The notes beneath the pieces are model-generated. The model did not search any database and was not told the origin of the DNA. It was given only the letters and a program-made list of their open reading frames with translations. A program made the position numbers and the translations under genes. A DNA stretch of 64,000 nucleotides from Mycolicibacterium grossiae (lineage in GTDB: Bacteria; Actinomycetota; Actinomycetes; Mycobacteriales; Mycobacteriaceae), in NCBI RefSeq assembly GCF_008329645.1, contig NZ_CP043474.1, positions 992,001-1,056,000 on the forward strand, read 5' to 3'. Below are positions 39,093 through 48,663 of this stretch, piece after piece (position 1 is the stretch's first letter; the number at the start of each line of letters is the position of its first letter).

Positions 39093-40160
39093 ATGACGCT
39101 GCGCATCATCGGGTGGGGCACGGGAGCGGTCGGCCGGGAGGTGCTGCGCACCGTCCTCGACCCGCGCACCGGCATGGAACTGGCGGGGCTACGGGTGTAC
39201 TCGTCCGACAAGGACGGCGTCGACGCCGGCACCCTGGTGGGCGTCGCGCCGGTGGGCGTCGCGGCGACCACCGACGTCGAGGCGATCCTCGCGATTCCCG
39301 CCGACTGCGTCGTCTACACGCCGCGCCTCACCGACGTCGACGAGGTCTGCGCGATCCTCGCCAGCGGCAAGAACGTCGTCACCACGGCGTTCCTGTTCCA
39401 CCCCGAACGCGCCGCACCCGCCGACCGGGAGAAGCTGCTCGCGGCCTGCCGGGTCGGCGGCAGCACGCTGCACGGGTGCGGGCTGAACCCCGGAAACCTC
39501 TCCGGCGCACTGCCATTGGCGCTCACCGGGATGAGTCGCACCGTCGATAAGCTGACACTGCAGGAGCGCGCCGACTGGTCGGTGTACGACAGCACCGCGA
39601 TCACGTTCGACAACATGCGCTTCGGCGCACCGCTCGACGAGATCAGCGTGACGGCCAACGATTTCCTCGCCTTCAACAGCGCCATCTTCGTCGAGCAGGT
39701 GTGGCTGCTGGCCGATGCGCTGCACGCCGGCATCGACGAGGTGACCGCCGACGTCGAGGCCGTCGCCGCCGAGCGCGACCACGAGATCTTCGACCACCTG
39801 CTGCGCGCGGGAACGACGGCGGGACAACGGTGGAACTGGGTCGGCCGGCGCGACGGCGCGCCGCTGGTCGAGATCGAGACGCTGTGGACGGTCGGCAACG
39901 AGTATCCGGCGCACTGGCCGAAGCCGCGGCACGGCTGGACGCTGACGATCGAGGGCGACCCGTCGATGCAGGCGCACTTCGTGTCGCTGGCGAGCTTCAC
40001 CCGCGACGCGACGATGGCCGAACACGTCGACTCCGCCAACGTCGCCACCGGCATGCAGGTGCTCAACGCCGTGCCCGCGGTGTGCGCCGCCGCGCCGGGC
40101 TTCGCGACGATCGCCGACCTGCCGCCGGTGCGCAGCCTCATCGGCTTCGGCAACGCGTGA
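39093..40160 (+). CDS. Dihydrodipicolinate reductase-like NAD(P) oxidoreductase
   Basis: 355 aa. N-terminal Rossmann RIIGWGTGAVGREVLRTVLDP, then CGLNPGNLSGALPLAL. This family includes DapB-like folds and 2,4-diaminopentanoate dehydrogenase-type enzymes; in mycobacteria many copies exist with no assigned substrate. It is monocistronic, preceding a long hairpin and the convergent carboxylic acid reductase. Confidence 0.83.
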   Translation: MTLRIIGWGTGAVGREVLRTVLDPRTGMELAGLRVYSSDKDGVDAGTLVGVAPVGVAATTDVEAILAIPADCVVYTPRLTDVDEVCAILASGKNVVTTAFLFHPERAAPADREKLLAACRVGGSTLHGCGLNPGNLSGALPLALTGMSRTVDKLTLQERADWSVYDSTAITFDNMRFGAPLDEISVTANDFLAFNSAIFVEQVWLLADALHAGIDEVTADVEAVAAERDHEIFDHLLRAGTTAGQRWNWVGRRDGAPLVEIETLWTVGNEYPAHWPKPRHGWTLTIEGDPSMQAHFVSLASFTRDATMAEHVDSANVATGMQVLNAVPAVCAAAPGFATIADLPPVRSLIGFGNA

Positions 40161-40206
40161 TTCGTGCGCGGTTTCGCTCGCTCAGCGAACGAAACCGCGC
40201 ACGAAT
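40160..40206. repeat. Perfect 17-base hairpin between converging genes
   Basis: ATTCGTGCGCGGTTTCG (40160-40176) and CGAAACCGCGCACGAAT (40190-40206) pair perfectly over a 13-base loop. It must act as a two-way terminator for the flanking genes. Its inner sequence is related to the hairpin at 22522-22595. Confidence 0.8.
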
Positions 40207-40216
40207 CGCGGGGAGA

Positions 40217-43200
40217 CTAAAGCAGGCCCAGCAGCTGAAGGTCGGTGACGTACTTGACGATCACCGGCTTCGTGACGTGCGGGATGTCCTTGTCCGGACC
40301 GATCTTCGCGTCCTGCACCGCGGGTCGGAACCGCTCGACCGGCGCCACCGACCCGGCCATCGGGTGCTCGGGCTTCTGGTAGTTGTGCAGCAGCGGCAGC
40401 AGCGACGCGTTGCGCTGCCGCTCGGGCAGCCCGCGCAGCGTCGTGGAGAACCGGTCCAGCCACGCGGCGTAGTCGCCCACCCGCGAGATCGGGAACCCGG
40501 CCTCGATGAGCCAGTCGACGAACTGGTCCATGCCGATGCCGTCGTCGTGCGGGTTCATCACGTGGTACGTCTCGAACGCACCGCTACCCGCGGCCGCGAC
40601 GTCGACGCCCAGCGTCGAGATCGCCTCGGCGATGAACTCGACCGGCAGGCCGTCGTAGTGTGCCCGCTGCCGATTGCCCTCGGCGTCGAGTTCGTAGAAC
40701 GACTCGGGCGCCACACCGGTGGCCACCAGGCTCAGCATCATCCGGGTGAACATGTCGGGCAGGTTGAGCTGACCGGCGTAGGTGGTGTCGGCCAGGATCA
40801 TGTCGCAGCGGAACACCGAGACCGGCAGCCCGCACAGGTCGTTCGCCTCGCGCAGCAGGACCTCGCCGGCCCACTTGCTGGTGCCGTAGCCGTTGGCATA
40901 GGCGTCGCTGATGGCGCGCGACGGGCTCATCTCGCGGACGTCGGCGTCCTCGGTGAACTGGCCCGGGGCGACACCCCACGCCACGCCGATGGTCGAGACG
41001 TAGGCGAACGGCTTGATCTTCGACGTGATGGCCAGGCGGATCAGCTCGGCGGTGCCCAGCGCGTTCGGCCCGAACAGCTGGCTGTAGGGCAGCACGTGGT
41101 TCACCAGCGCGGCGGGGTCGACGATGAAGTCGACGGTGTCGGCCAGCCGCTGCCAGGTGGCCTGGTCCAGGCCGAGGTTCGGCTCGCCCTTGTCGGCGGC
41201 GATCACCTCGAGGTGCTTGGCGGCCAGCTCGCGGTAGTGCGCGAGCAGCGTCTCGTCGCCGCTGTCGAAGGTGGCGTCGAGCCGGCGGCGGGCGTCCTCG
41301 TCGGAGCGGCCGCGCACTAGGCAGACGACGGTGCCGTCGACCAGGGCCATGCGTTCCAGCCACTCCAGCGCCAGGTAGCGCCCGAGGAAGCCGGTGGCGC
41401 CGGTGAGCAGCACCGTGCGGATGTCCCCACCCGGGGCCGGCAACTGCCGTGCGGCAGCGAGGGTCTCGGCGTCGATGAACTTCTCCAGCGTCAGGTCGCT
41501 GGCCAGCACCTCGGTGGCGTCGCGGCCGTGCACGGCGGCGTAGGTCGGACGCTTGGAGGCCCCCGACTGCTCGGCCTCGACATAGGCGGCGATCGCCGCG
41601 AGGTCGCTGGCCGGGCTGACGATCACGCCGACGGGGACGTCGACGGAGAAGATCTCGTGCAGCAGGTTGGCGAACGTCAACGCGGACAACGAATCCCCAC
41701 CGAGATCGGTGAAGTGCGCATCGGCCGAGACGTCGGAGGCCGCCGCCCCCAGCAGCGCCTTCGCAGCACGGCTGACCGTGTCGAGCACGGGGCCCTCGGC
41801 GCCGTTGCGCCGCAGCGCCCGCAGCTCGTCGGCCTGCCCCTCGGACAGGTCGAGGTACAGCTGTTCGAGGGCGGCGCCGTAGCGCTCCTTGAGCCGCGGC
41901 CACGCGAGCTTGCGGATGCCGGTCAGCAGACCGTTCTCCACCGTGAAGGGCTCGGTCTCGATGATGACGTCGCGCGGGATCTCGTAGGACTGCAGGTCCG
42001 CCGAGCGGGCCGCGTCCTTGAGCGAGGCGCTGACGGCCTTCTTCAGGTCGTCGCCGGAGTAGCGGGCCTGCGCCTCCTCGGTCGGCACGACGACGGCCAG
42101 CAGGTAGGGGCGGGCGCTGTTGCCGTAGAGGAAGATCTGCCGGACCAGTGCACTGCCGGTGAAGACCGCTTCGAGCTTGCTGACGGTGACGAACTCGCCT
42201 TGGGAGAGCTTCAGCACGTTGTTGCGGCGGTCGACGTAGCGCAGCTGGTCGGGACCGGTCTCGGCGACGACGTCGCCGGTTCGGTAGAAGCCGTCGGCGT
42301 CGAACACCTCGGCGGTGACCTCGGGACGCTTGTAGTAGCCGGGGAACAGCTGCTCGGACTTCACCAGCAGCTCACCGCGCGGGTGCGGCACGTCGGTGGT
42401 GAAGTAGCCGAGGTCGGGCACGTCGATGAGCTTGTACTCGAGCACCGGTGGGCGGCGGACCTGGCCGTCGACGAACACCGCGCCGGCCTCGGTGGAGCCG
42501 TAGCCCTCGATGAGGTGCATGTCGAGCAGGTCCTCGACCCACGCCTTGAGTTCCGGCGCGATCGGCGCCGAGCCGGTGATGGCCGAGACGTAGCGGCCGC
42601 CGAGCAGGTTCTGCCGGAGGTCGGCGAGCACCCGCTGCCGGTCCTCGTCGGACGTCGCCTGGCGCCGGGCGACCTCGCTCTCGTACTCCTGGTGCAGCAT
42701 GTCCCAGATGCGCGGGACGAAGTTCATCTGCGTGGGCCGGACGAGCGCGAGGTCCTCGAGGAACGTCGACAGGTCGCTGCGGGCGGCGAAGTAGGCGGTG
42801 CCGCCGGCGGCCAGGGTGGCGTAGAGGACGCCGCGGCCCATGACATGGCTCATCGGCAGGAAATTGAGGGTGATCGACGGAACCGCGCCCTGCGTCTCGT
42901 CCCAGTGGTTGAGGTTGGCGGCGGTCCACATCTCGGCGACCTTGTGGCGCGGGTAGATCGCGCCCTTGGGGGCGCCGGTGCTGCCGGAGGTGTAGATCAG
43001 CAGCGCGAGGTCGTCGTCGGCGGTGCGGCCCGTGGGCACGGCGGCGTCGCGGCCGCGGGCCAGCACGTCAGCGAGCGTCTCCACGACGACGTCGGCGTCG
43101 GCGAGCCGGGCGGTCGCGGCGGCGAGGGCGTCGCGGTGGTCGTCGACCTCCGGGCGCACGTCGAACACGACGAGCCGCGCGGGCGCCGGACCGGCCTCGA

Positions 43201-43732
43201 CGAGCGCGACGGCGTCGTCGAGGTAGTCGATGCTCGACGCGATGACCGACGGCTCGGTCTCGGCGATGATCGGCTGCAGCTGCGCGATGGCGGCGCTGGT
43301 CTGCAGCGGGACCGATACGGCGGCGAGCTGCGTCGTCGCGGTGTCGACGACGGTGTAGTCGATGCTCGTGAAGCCGAGGATCGCCACGCGGTCCCCGGGG
43401 CGGACCGGCTGGTCGGCCAGGGCGACGGCGACGGCGTTCACGCGCGCGGCCAGCTCGCCGTAGGTGATGGTCTCGAAGCGATTCTGCAGCGCGGCGACCG
43501 TGCGTCCGGTGTCGTCGATGCGGTAGTCCGCGGCGCGCTGCCCCAGCGCGGGCCGGTCGGCGTAGGCCTCCAGCACGGTGCGGACGACCTCGGGCAGCGG
43601 CTTGCCGACGACGGCGGCGCCGACGCTCTCGTCGGGCGCGGCCGCGGCGAACTGCGGGTCGTTGGCGTGTAGGTCGGCGATGCGGCGCTCGTAGCGCGCT
43701 TCGCGGGTGTCGGTGGACATCTCGTCTGCCAT
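40217..43732 (-). CDS. car: Carboxylic acid reductase (FadD9-like)
   Basis: 1171 aa three-domain enzyme that reduces carboxylic acids to aldehydes with ATP and NADPH. The adenylation domain has [14 protein letters not shown] near residue 250 and [14 protein letters not shown]; the carrier domain has [13 protein letters not shown] with the phosphopantetheine serine S681; the reductase Rossmann starts [17 protein letters not shown] near 777 and its YxxxK is [15 protein letters not shown] near 949-953. A phosphopantetheinyl transferase elsewhere is needed. AAGGA is six bases before the ATG at 43732. Confidence 0.96.
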   Translation of the reverse strand: MADEMSTDTREARYERRIADLHANDPQFAAAAPDESVGAAVVGKPLPEVVRTVLEAYADRPALGQRAADYRIDDTGRTVAALQNRFETITYGELAARVNAVAVALADQPVRPGDRVAILGFTSIDYTVVDTATTQLAAVSVPLQTSAAIAQLQPIIAETEPSVIASSIDYLDDAVALVEAGPAPARLVVFDVRPEVDDHRDALAAATARLADADVVVETLADVLARGRDAAVPTGRTADDDLALLIYTSGSTGAPKGAIYPRHKVAEMWTAANLNHWDETQGAVPSITLNFLPMSHVMGRGVLYATLAAGGTAYFAARSDLSTFLEDLALVRPTQMNFVPRIWDMLHQEYESEVARRQATSDEDRQRVLADLRQNLLGGRYVSAITGSAPIAPELKAWVEDLLDMHLIEGYGSTEAGAVFVDGQVRRPPVLEYKLIDVPDLGYFTTDVPHPRGELLVKSEQLFPGYYKRPEVTAEVFDADGFYRTGDVVAETGPDQLRYVDRRNNVLKLSQGEFVTVSKLEAVFTGSALVRQIFLYGNSARPYLLAVVVPTEEAQARYSGDDLKKAVSASLKDAARSADLQSYEIPRDVIIETEPFTVENGLLTGIRKLAWPRLKERYGAALEQLYLDLSEGQADELRALRRNGAEGPVLDTVSRAAKALLGAAASDVSADAHFTDLGGDSLSALTFANLLHEIFSVDVPVGVIVSPASDLAAIAAYVEAEQSGASKRPTYAAVHGRDATEVLASDLTLEKFIDAETLAAARQLPAPGGDIRTVLLTGATGFLGRYLALEWLERMALVDGTVVCLVRGRSDEDARRRLDATFDSGDETLLAHYRELAAKHLEVIAADKGEPNLGLDQATWQRLADTVDFIVDPAALVNHVLPYSQLFGPNALGTAELIRLAITSKIKPFAYVSTIGVAWGVAPGQFTEDADVREMSPSRAISDAYANGYGTSKWAGEVLLREANDLCGLPVSVFRCDMILADTTYAGQLNLPDMFTRMMLSLVATGVAPESFYELDAEGNRQRAHYDGLPVEFIAEAISTLGVDVAAAGSGAFETYHVMNPHDDGIGMDQFVDWLIEAGFPISRVGDYAAWLDRFSTTLRGLPERQRNASLLPLLHNYQKPEHPMAGSVAPVERFRPAVQDAKIGPDKDIPHVTKPVIVKYVTDLQLLGLL

Positions 43733-43911
43733 CTCGTGTCCTTCGTTCTCGTCGGCGTCATCGGAGCCCCATCGCTCCGGCAGTCGATACAACGTTAGCA
43801 AAACTAAAGATATGCCCAAAGCGCTGACCTGGACGTTTCCTGTGAGGAATAGCACGCTGAGCGCCGGTCGTTACGATGGCTAAGTACCCGATCCGAGAAG
43901 GAGCCAACCTC

Positions 43912-44844
43912 ATGCCGCGCACCGAAGGCGACACCTGGGACCTCGCGACCAGCGTCGGAGCCACCGCCACCATGGTGGCCGCCGCCCGCGCCATCGCCAC
44001 CAAGGCCGACCAGCCGCTGATCGACGACCCGTTCGCCGAGCCGCTGGTCCGGGCCGTCGGTGTGGACTTCCTCACGAGGTGGGCTGCCGGGGAGATCACC
44101 GGCGAGGACGTCGACGTCGAGGGCACCAGCTGGGGACTGCAGCACATGCCCGCCGCGATGGCCGCCCGCACCCGCTACTTCGACCAGTTCTTCGCCGACG
44201 CCGCCGCGGCCGGCATCCGGCAGGCCGTCATCCTGGCCTCCGGGCTCGACGCGCGCGCCTACCGCCTCGACTGGCCCGCCGACATGACGGTCTACGAGAT
44301 CGACCAGCCCGACGTCATCGCCTTCAAGACGCGCACGCTCGGCGACCTCGGCGCCGCGCCGAAGGCCGAGTTGCGGACCGTGGCGATCGACCTGCGGGAG
44401 GACTGGCCTGCCGCGCTGACCGCCGCCGGCTTCGACCCGTCGGCGCCGTCGGCGTGGATCGCCGAGGGCCTGTTCGGCTACCTGCCGCCCGAGGCTCAGG
44501 ACCGCCTGCTCGACACCGTCACCGACCTCGCGGCACCCGGCAGCCGGCTGGGCAGCGAGGCCGTGCCGAGCCAGCCGCCGGGCAGCCTGGACGAGGCGCG
44601 GGAGAAGATGCGCACGGCCACCCAGAAGTGGCGCGAGCACGGCTTCGACCTCGACTTCACCGAGCTGACGTTCGACGGCGAGCGCAACGACGTCGACGCC
44701 TATCTCGCCGGCCGCGGCTGGACGTCGACCGGCACCCCGATGGGTGAGCTGCTCGTCGCCAACGGCTTCCCGCGCATCCCGCAGGACGGCGACGACGACG
44801 TCACGATGAACGGCGTCGTGTACTACACGTCGATCAAGCAGTAG
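43912..44844 (+). CDS. SAM-dependent methyltransferase, TIGR00027/DUF574 type
   Basis: 310 aa. The TIGR00027 pattern is clear: [64 protein letters not shown] and [15 protein letters not shown]. These putative O-methyltransferases are a large mycobacterial family (Rv0145/Rv0146 relatives). GAAGGAG is eight bases before the ATG. Divergent from car. Its last codons and stop are triplicated as a DNA repeat. Confidence 0.94.
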   Translation: MPRTEGDTWDLATSVGATATMVAAARAIATKADQPLIDDPFAEPLVRAVGVDFLTRWAAGEITGEDVDVEGTSWGLQHMPAAMAARTRYFDQFFADAAAAGIRQAVILASGLDARAYRLDWPADMTVYEIDQPDVIAFKTRTLGDLGAAPKAELRTVAIDLREDWPAALTAAGFDPSAPSAWIAEGLFGYLPPEAQDRLLDTVTDLAAPGSRLGSEAVPSQPPGSLDEAREKMRTATQKWREHGFDLDFTELTFDGERNDVDAYLAGRGWTSTGTPMGELLVANGFPRIPQDGDDDVTMNGVVYYTSIKQ

Positions 44845-44875
44845 ACGATCAAGCAGTAGACGATCAAGCAGTAGA
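44831..44875. repeat. Three perfect 15-base tandem repeats at a stop codon
   Basis: The unit CGATCAAGCAGTAGA occurs at 44831-44845, 44846-44860 and 44861-44875. Copy 1 is the end of the methyltransferase (codons for IKQ and stop). Since 15 is a multiple of three, each copy repeats the TAG in frame. Confidence 0.95.
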
Positions 44876-44880
44876 CGGGA

Positions 44881-45786
44881 TCAGGCGCCGCGACGGGCGG
44901 ACTCGAGTTCGAGGCCGGCCTCGTAGGCGCCCTCCTCGCGTCCGAGCGCGACCGTGGCGGCCGTCATCGCGAAGATCGCCACGGTCAGCGCGACGGCCTC
45001 GTAGCGGCCCGCGTCGAGTTCCTCGCCGAGCAGCAGGGCACCCAGGAACACCGCGACCACCGGTTCGAGCACCAGCATCGTCGGCACCGACGTCTGCAGC
45101 GCCCCGGCGTGGAATGCCGACTGCTGCAGCAGCGTGGCGAGCACGCCGAGCACGACGAGCGCATAGGGCGCGGGGGTGGCGAGCAGGCTGAGCAGCCCCC
45201 GGTCGTCGAGGATGTGCATGACGACCTTGGTGAGCACGGCGACGACGCCGAAGAGCACGCCGACCGCGACCGCGAGCAGGACCGCCCGCTGCCAGCCGGC
45301 GACGCGCACCGCGATCACCACGCAGACGACGATCGACAGCGCGCAGAGTGCGCCGACGAGCACGGCCACCGGCACGGTCGCGGTCTGAGCGGGCGGCCCC
45401 GGCCGGGCCAGCAGCACGAACACCGCGAGCGACGCGGTGAGCACACCCGCCCACAGCCATTCGCCGCGCCGCACCCGGCGGTGCGCCAGGCGCGCGCTGA
45501 GCGGCAGGGTGAACAGCAGGGCCGACACCAGCAGCGGCTGCACCAGGATCAGTGATCCCTTGATGAGCGCGAGGGCCTGGAACACGTAGCCGAGGACCGC
45601 GACGCCGGTGCCCGCCCACCACAGCGGGCGGCGCAGCAGCGTGCGGAACATGACGGCGCTGACGCCCTGCTCGTCCGGGACGTCCATGGTGGCGCGCTGC
45701 CGGACGACGATGCCGATGGCCATCGAGATGGCGGCGCAGAGCGCGAGGACGACGACCAGTCCGTGGGTCAACACCGTCCCGGGCAT
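44881..45786 (-). CDS. DMT-superfamily transporter
   Basis: 301 aa, about ten helices. It begins MPGTVLTHGLVVVLALCAAISMAIGIVVRQRAT and ends with helices VPTMLVLEPVVAVFLGALLLGEELDAGRYEAVALTV, in line with EamA-like permeases that export small metabolites. Substrate unknown. GTG or ATG at 45786 region; single gene, converging with the methyltransferase over the repeat. Confidence 0.84.
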   Translation of the reverse strand: MPGTVLTHGLVVVLALCAAISMAIGIVVRQRATMDVPDEQGVSAVMFRTLLRRPLWWAGTGVAVLGYVFQALALIKGSLILVQPLLVSALLFTLPLSARLAHRRVRRGEWLWAGVLTASLAVFVLLARPGPPAQTATVPVAVLVGALCALSIVVCVVIAVRVAGWQRAVLLAVAVGVLFGVVAVLTKVVMHILDDRGLLSLLATPAPYALVVLGVLATLLQQSAFHAGALQTSVPTMLVLEPVVAVFLGALLLGEELDAGRYEAVALTVAIFAMTAATVALGREEGAYEAGLELESARRGA

Positions 45787-45847
45787 CCCTTCGTCGGTTC
45801 AGCGACGCCCGAACACGAGCCGTCGCCATCCACCGTAGAGGGTGCCG

Positions 45848-46144
45848 TCAGACGGCTTCGAGCCGAACGGGCCGCATGGGGTCCGGACCTGCGGCTTCGG
45901 TGTCGCTGGCCGCGGTGCCGGCCGGGTCGATGCGGTCGTTGACGCGCGTGACGACGGTGTCGACGCGGTGCACGGCGGCGTCGCACAGGTCGCGGACCCG
46001 GTCGGTCGCGGTGTCGACGTCGTCGGCGGCGCTGAGCAGATACGAGCGCACCGTGACGCGCAGCCGGTCACCCGCGCGGCGCACCCGGCGGCGCAGCCGT
46101 TCGTCGACCTCGAGCGTGACGTAGGGCAGAACTCGAATGGCCAT
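45848..46144 (-). CDS. Small basic/helical protein of unknown function
   Basis: 98 aa. Starts MAIRVLPYVTLEVDERLRRRVRRAGDRLRVTVRSYL, then helical AADDVDTATDRVRDLCDAAVHRVDTVVTRVNDRID. No family recognised. The long charged helix suggests a coiled or membrane-peripheral protein. Its codon bias is native. A 24-codon reading frame lies four bases upstream. Confidence 0.65.
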   Translation of the reverse strand: MAIRVLPYVTLEVDERLRRRVRRAGDRLRVTVRSYLLSAADDVDTATDRVRDLCDAAVHRVDTVVTRVNDRIDPAGTAASDTEAAGPDPMRPVRLEAV

Positions 46145-46148
46145 GTCC

Positions 46149-46223
46149 TCAACACTCCCCGCAGTTGGTGGCGACGACGTCCACGGTAGCGAAGGTGGCG
46201 TGGTTCACGAGGGTGACGTCCAT
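46149..46223 (-). CDS. Candidate 24-residue peptide ending in CGEC
   Basis: A 25-codon frame, MDVTLVNHATFATVDVVATNCGEC, with strongly GC-rich third positions. It ends four bases before the 98-aa gene, whose likely ribosome site GGGGAG lies inside it. Two cysteines at the very end recall cysteine-responsive leader peptides of mycobacteria, but there is no poly-Cys run. No clear Shine-Dalgarno is seen. It may be chance. Confidence 0.3.
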   Translation of the reverse strand: MDVTLVNHATFATVDVVATNCGEC

Positions 46224-46264
46224 CGCGTGACACCCGTCGAGTCGACGACGATCACAGCGGATGC

Positions 46265-47341
46265 TCAGGCGAGGTCCGCGATGGCCTCCGCGCAGCGCAG
46301 ATCCTCGTACGCGGCGGCGTAGCGCTGCGCCAGCGCGAGCGCGATGTCGGGCCGCTGCCACAGCTCCCCCGCGCTGGCCGTGCACAGCCACAGCGTCAGC
46401 CCGTGCGCGACCGACGCCCGGTAGCGCAGCCAGATCTCCTCCAGCGGGGGCCGCTCGTCCTCGGGCAGCCCGAGCGCGTCGCGGTACTGCTCGAGCAGCG
46501 CCAGTTCGTGCACCCGGCGGTCGGCGGTGGTGAGCGCGCCCTGCAGGAAGTAGCCCAGGTCGAGGGAGAAGTTGCCGCGCCGGGCCACCTGCCAGTCGAG
46601 GAAGCCGACGGTGTGGCCGCCGCGCCCGTCGGGCACCAGGTAGGTGTTGCCGATGTGCGCGTCACCGTGCAGCAGCGTGGGCGGTCCCACGGTCAGCGTG
46701 CGGACGAAGGGCTTCCAGACGTCGTCGACGAGCGCGGTGATGCCCAGGGCGTGCACCGACTCCGGCGCGTCGTCGCCGAGCCGGTCCAGCGCCGCGGGCA
46801 GCGGGGCGTACTCCATGCCGTCCCACGGCACGAAGGGCTCCAGCCAGCCGAGTTCCGGGACGTCGACCCGGTGACCCCAGTAGCGGCCGTGCAGCCGCGC
46901 AAGACCGCGCACACCGTCGGCGGCCTGTTCCACGGTGAGCGGCCGGGTGGCGTCACGCGGGTCGGCGTCGCGGGCGACGAGGTCCTCCATGACGAGCAGG
47001 AAGTCCTCCTCGGCCTCGTCGATCACCGCCGCGTACACAAGCGGATGCTCCAGCGGCAGCTCGACGTTCGCGGTGAACAGCCGCGGTTCGTGCAGCAGCC
47101 CGCTGGTCAGCTTGATCAGCGCCTTGTGCTCCGGGTCGACGGCCTTGACGAAGACCGTCGCCGGACCGGACCCGGCGGCGTAGTCCACGGCCAGCCGCGC
47201 CCGCCGGTTGGTCCCGTCGTCGCGGACGACGACCTCGACGCTCTCGACGACCGCCCCAGGGTGCCGGTCGGCGAGCGCCGCGGTGAGCCAGCCGGGGGTG
47301 ATCTCGCTCCAGTCCCGCGGGACCGAGAGCGTGGCGGTCAT
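46265..47341 (-). CDS. Aminoglycoside phosphotransferase-like kinase
   Basis: 358 aa kinase-fold protein. Catalytic loop LLHGDAHIGNTYL and Mg-binding GFLDWQVARRG are intact; VFVKAVDPEHKALI holds the ATP-lysine. In mycobacteria such genes often neighbour P450 and lipid-catabolic genes; the substrate may be a sterol-like or amino alcohol. The ATG overlaps the P450 stop (ATGA), so the two are coupled. Confidence 0.88.
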   Translation of the reverse strand: MTATLSVPRDWSEITPGWLTAALADRHPGAVVESVEVVVRDDGTNRRARLAVDYAAGSGPATVFVKAVDPEHKALIKLTSGLLHEPRLFTANVELPLEHPLVYAAVIDEAEEDFLLVMEDLVARDADPRDATRPLTVEQAADGVRGLARLHGRYWGHRVDVPELGWLEPFVPWDGMEYAPLPAALDRLGDDAPESVHALGITALVDDVWKPFVRTLTVGPPTLLHGDAHIGNTYLVPDGRGGHTVGFLDWQVARRGNFSLDLGYFLQGALTTADRRVHELALLEQYRDALGLPEDERPPLEEIWLRYRASVAHGLTLWLCTASAGELWQRPDIALALAQRYAAAYEDLRCAEAIADLA

Positions 47342-48564
47342 CGGATGAACGCCGGCATGGCATCCCACCCGCGCACGGTCGACGTGGGCGACAGGACGGC
47401 GTTGGGCAGGTCGACGTCCCACTCCGGGAAGCGCTTGAGGATCTCCTCGAGGGCGATGCGGCCCTCCAGCCGCGCCAGCGCCGAGCCCAGGCAGTAGTGG
47501 GTGCCGACGCTGAACGCGAGGTGCTGACGTTGCTCGCGGTGGATGTCGAAGACCTCGCCGTCGGGCGGGAACTGCCTGCCGTCGCGCACGGCGGCGCCGA
47601 GGAGCAGCATCATGACGCTGCCCTCGGGCACGGTCTGCCCGTAGTAGGTGACGTCGCGGGTGACGTAGCGCGCGACGTGCGGGGCGGGCGGTTCGAAGCG
47701 CAGCAGCTCCTCGATGGCCTGCGGGATGAGCGCCGGGTTCTCGACGAGCTGGCGGCGCTGGTCGGGGTGTTCGGCGAGCACCTTGGCAGCCCAGCCGATG
47801 AGCCGCGTGGTGGTCTCGTTGCCGGCGCCGGCGACCACGTTGATGTAGATCAGCAGCTCTTCGCGGGTGAGCGTGCGGGTGACGCCGTGTTCGTCGACGA
47901 ACTGAACGTTGAGCAGCTCGGTCATGATGTCGTCGGACGGATTGTCGCGCCGCCAGTCGATGTAGGCCTCGAAGATCGAGCCGTCGACGAGCCCGTCCTT
48001 GGCGGCCTGCATCGGCTGCCCCGCCTCGGTGCGCATCTGGGCGTTGCCGTGGTCGCGGATCTTCTCCTGATCGTCCTCGGGGATGCCGAGCAGCGCGCTG
48101 ATCACCCGCATCGGCATGATTGCGCCGAAGTCGGTGACGAAGTCGATCGTGCCGGTCCCCACCAGCGGGTCGAGGCTCTGGGCGCAGAACTCGCGGATCT
48201 TCGGTTCCAGCGCGGCGATCTTGCGCGGGGTGAACATCCGGGCCAGCAGCTTGCGGTGGATGGTGTGGATCGGCGGGTCTTCGAAGATCAGTGCGCCCGA
48301 CGGGATCTCGATGTTGGCCTTGATCAGTTCGATGATCGCGCCGCGGGCCGAGCTGAACGTCTCGTGGTCGACGAGCGCCTTGTTGACGTCGGCGAAGCGG
48401 CTGAGCGCGTAGAAGTCGAACTGCTCGTTGTAGTAGAGCGGCGCCTCCTCGCGCAGCCGGGCGAACGTCGGGTACGGGTCGGCGTTGATCGCGACGTCGT
48501 AGGGGTCGAAGTAGACCTCGTCGGAGGTCCGTCCGGGGGCACCGAGGGTTGCCGAATCAGTCAC
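47338..48564 (-). CDS. Cytochrome P450
   Basis: 408 aa soluble heme monooxygenase. I-helix AGAGNETTTRLIGW, ExxR in AIEELLRFEPP, and heme loop FSVGTHYCLGSALARLEG are present. I cannot give a CYP family with confidence. It is transcribed first in a pair with the phosphotransferase, suggesting oxidation and phosphorylation of one substrate. A perfect inverted repeat, 48608-48623, lies 43 bases upstream. Confidence 0.92.
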   Translation of the reverse strand: MTDSATLGAPGRTSDEVYFDPYDVAINADPYPTFARLREEAPLYYNEQFDFYALSRFADVNKALVDHETFSSARGAIIELIKANIEIPSGALIFEDPPIHTIHRKLLARMFTPRKIAALEPKIREFCAQSLDPLVGTGTIDFVTDFGAIMPMRVISALLGIPEDDQEKIRDHGNAQMRTEAGQPMQAAKDGLVDGSIFEAYIDWRRDNPSDDIMTELLNVQFVDEHGVTRTLTREELLIYINVVAGAGNETTTRLIGWAAKVLAEHPDQRRQLVENPALIPQAIEELLRFEPPAPHVARYVTRDVTYYGQTVPEGSVMMLLLGAAVRDGRQFPPDGEVFDIHREQRQHLAFSVGTHYCLGSALARLEGRIALEEILKRFPEWDVDLPNAVLSPTSTVRGWDAMPAFIR

Positions 48565-48607
48565 GTCGTCCGCCTTCCGGGGCTGTCATCTGGGGGCCGC
48601 CCAGGTC

Positions 48608-48623
48608 ACTTACTCGCGTAAGT
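48608..48623. promoter_or_regulatory. Operator-like inverted repeat before the P450 pair
   Basis: ACTTAC-TCGC-GTAAGT, perfect arms, lies between the LacI gene end and the P450 start. A TetR- or LacI-type dimer could bind it; the flanking LacI product is the nearest candidate. Confidence 0.5.
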
Positions 48624-48663
48624 TACAGGTCGCGCGCGGGCCGGACAAGGCTGCGACGCGGGG

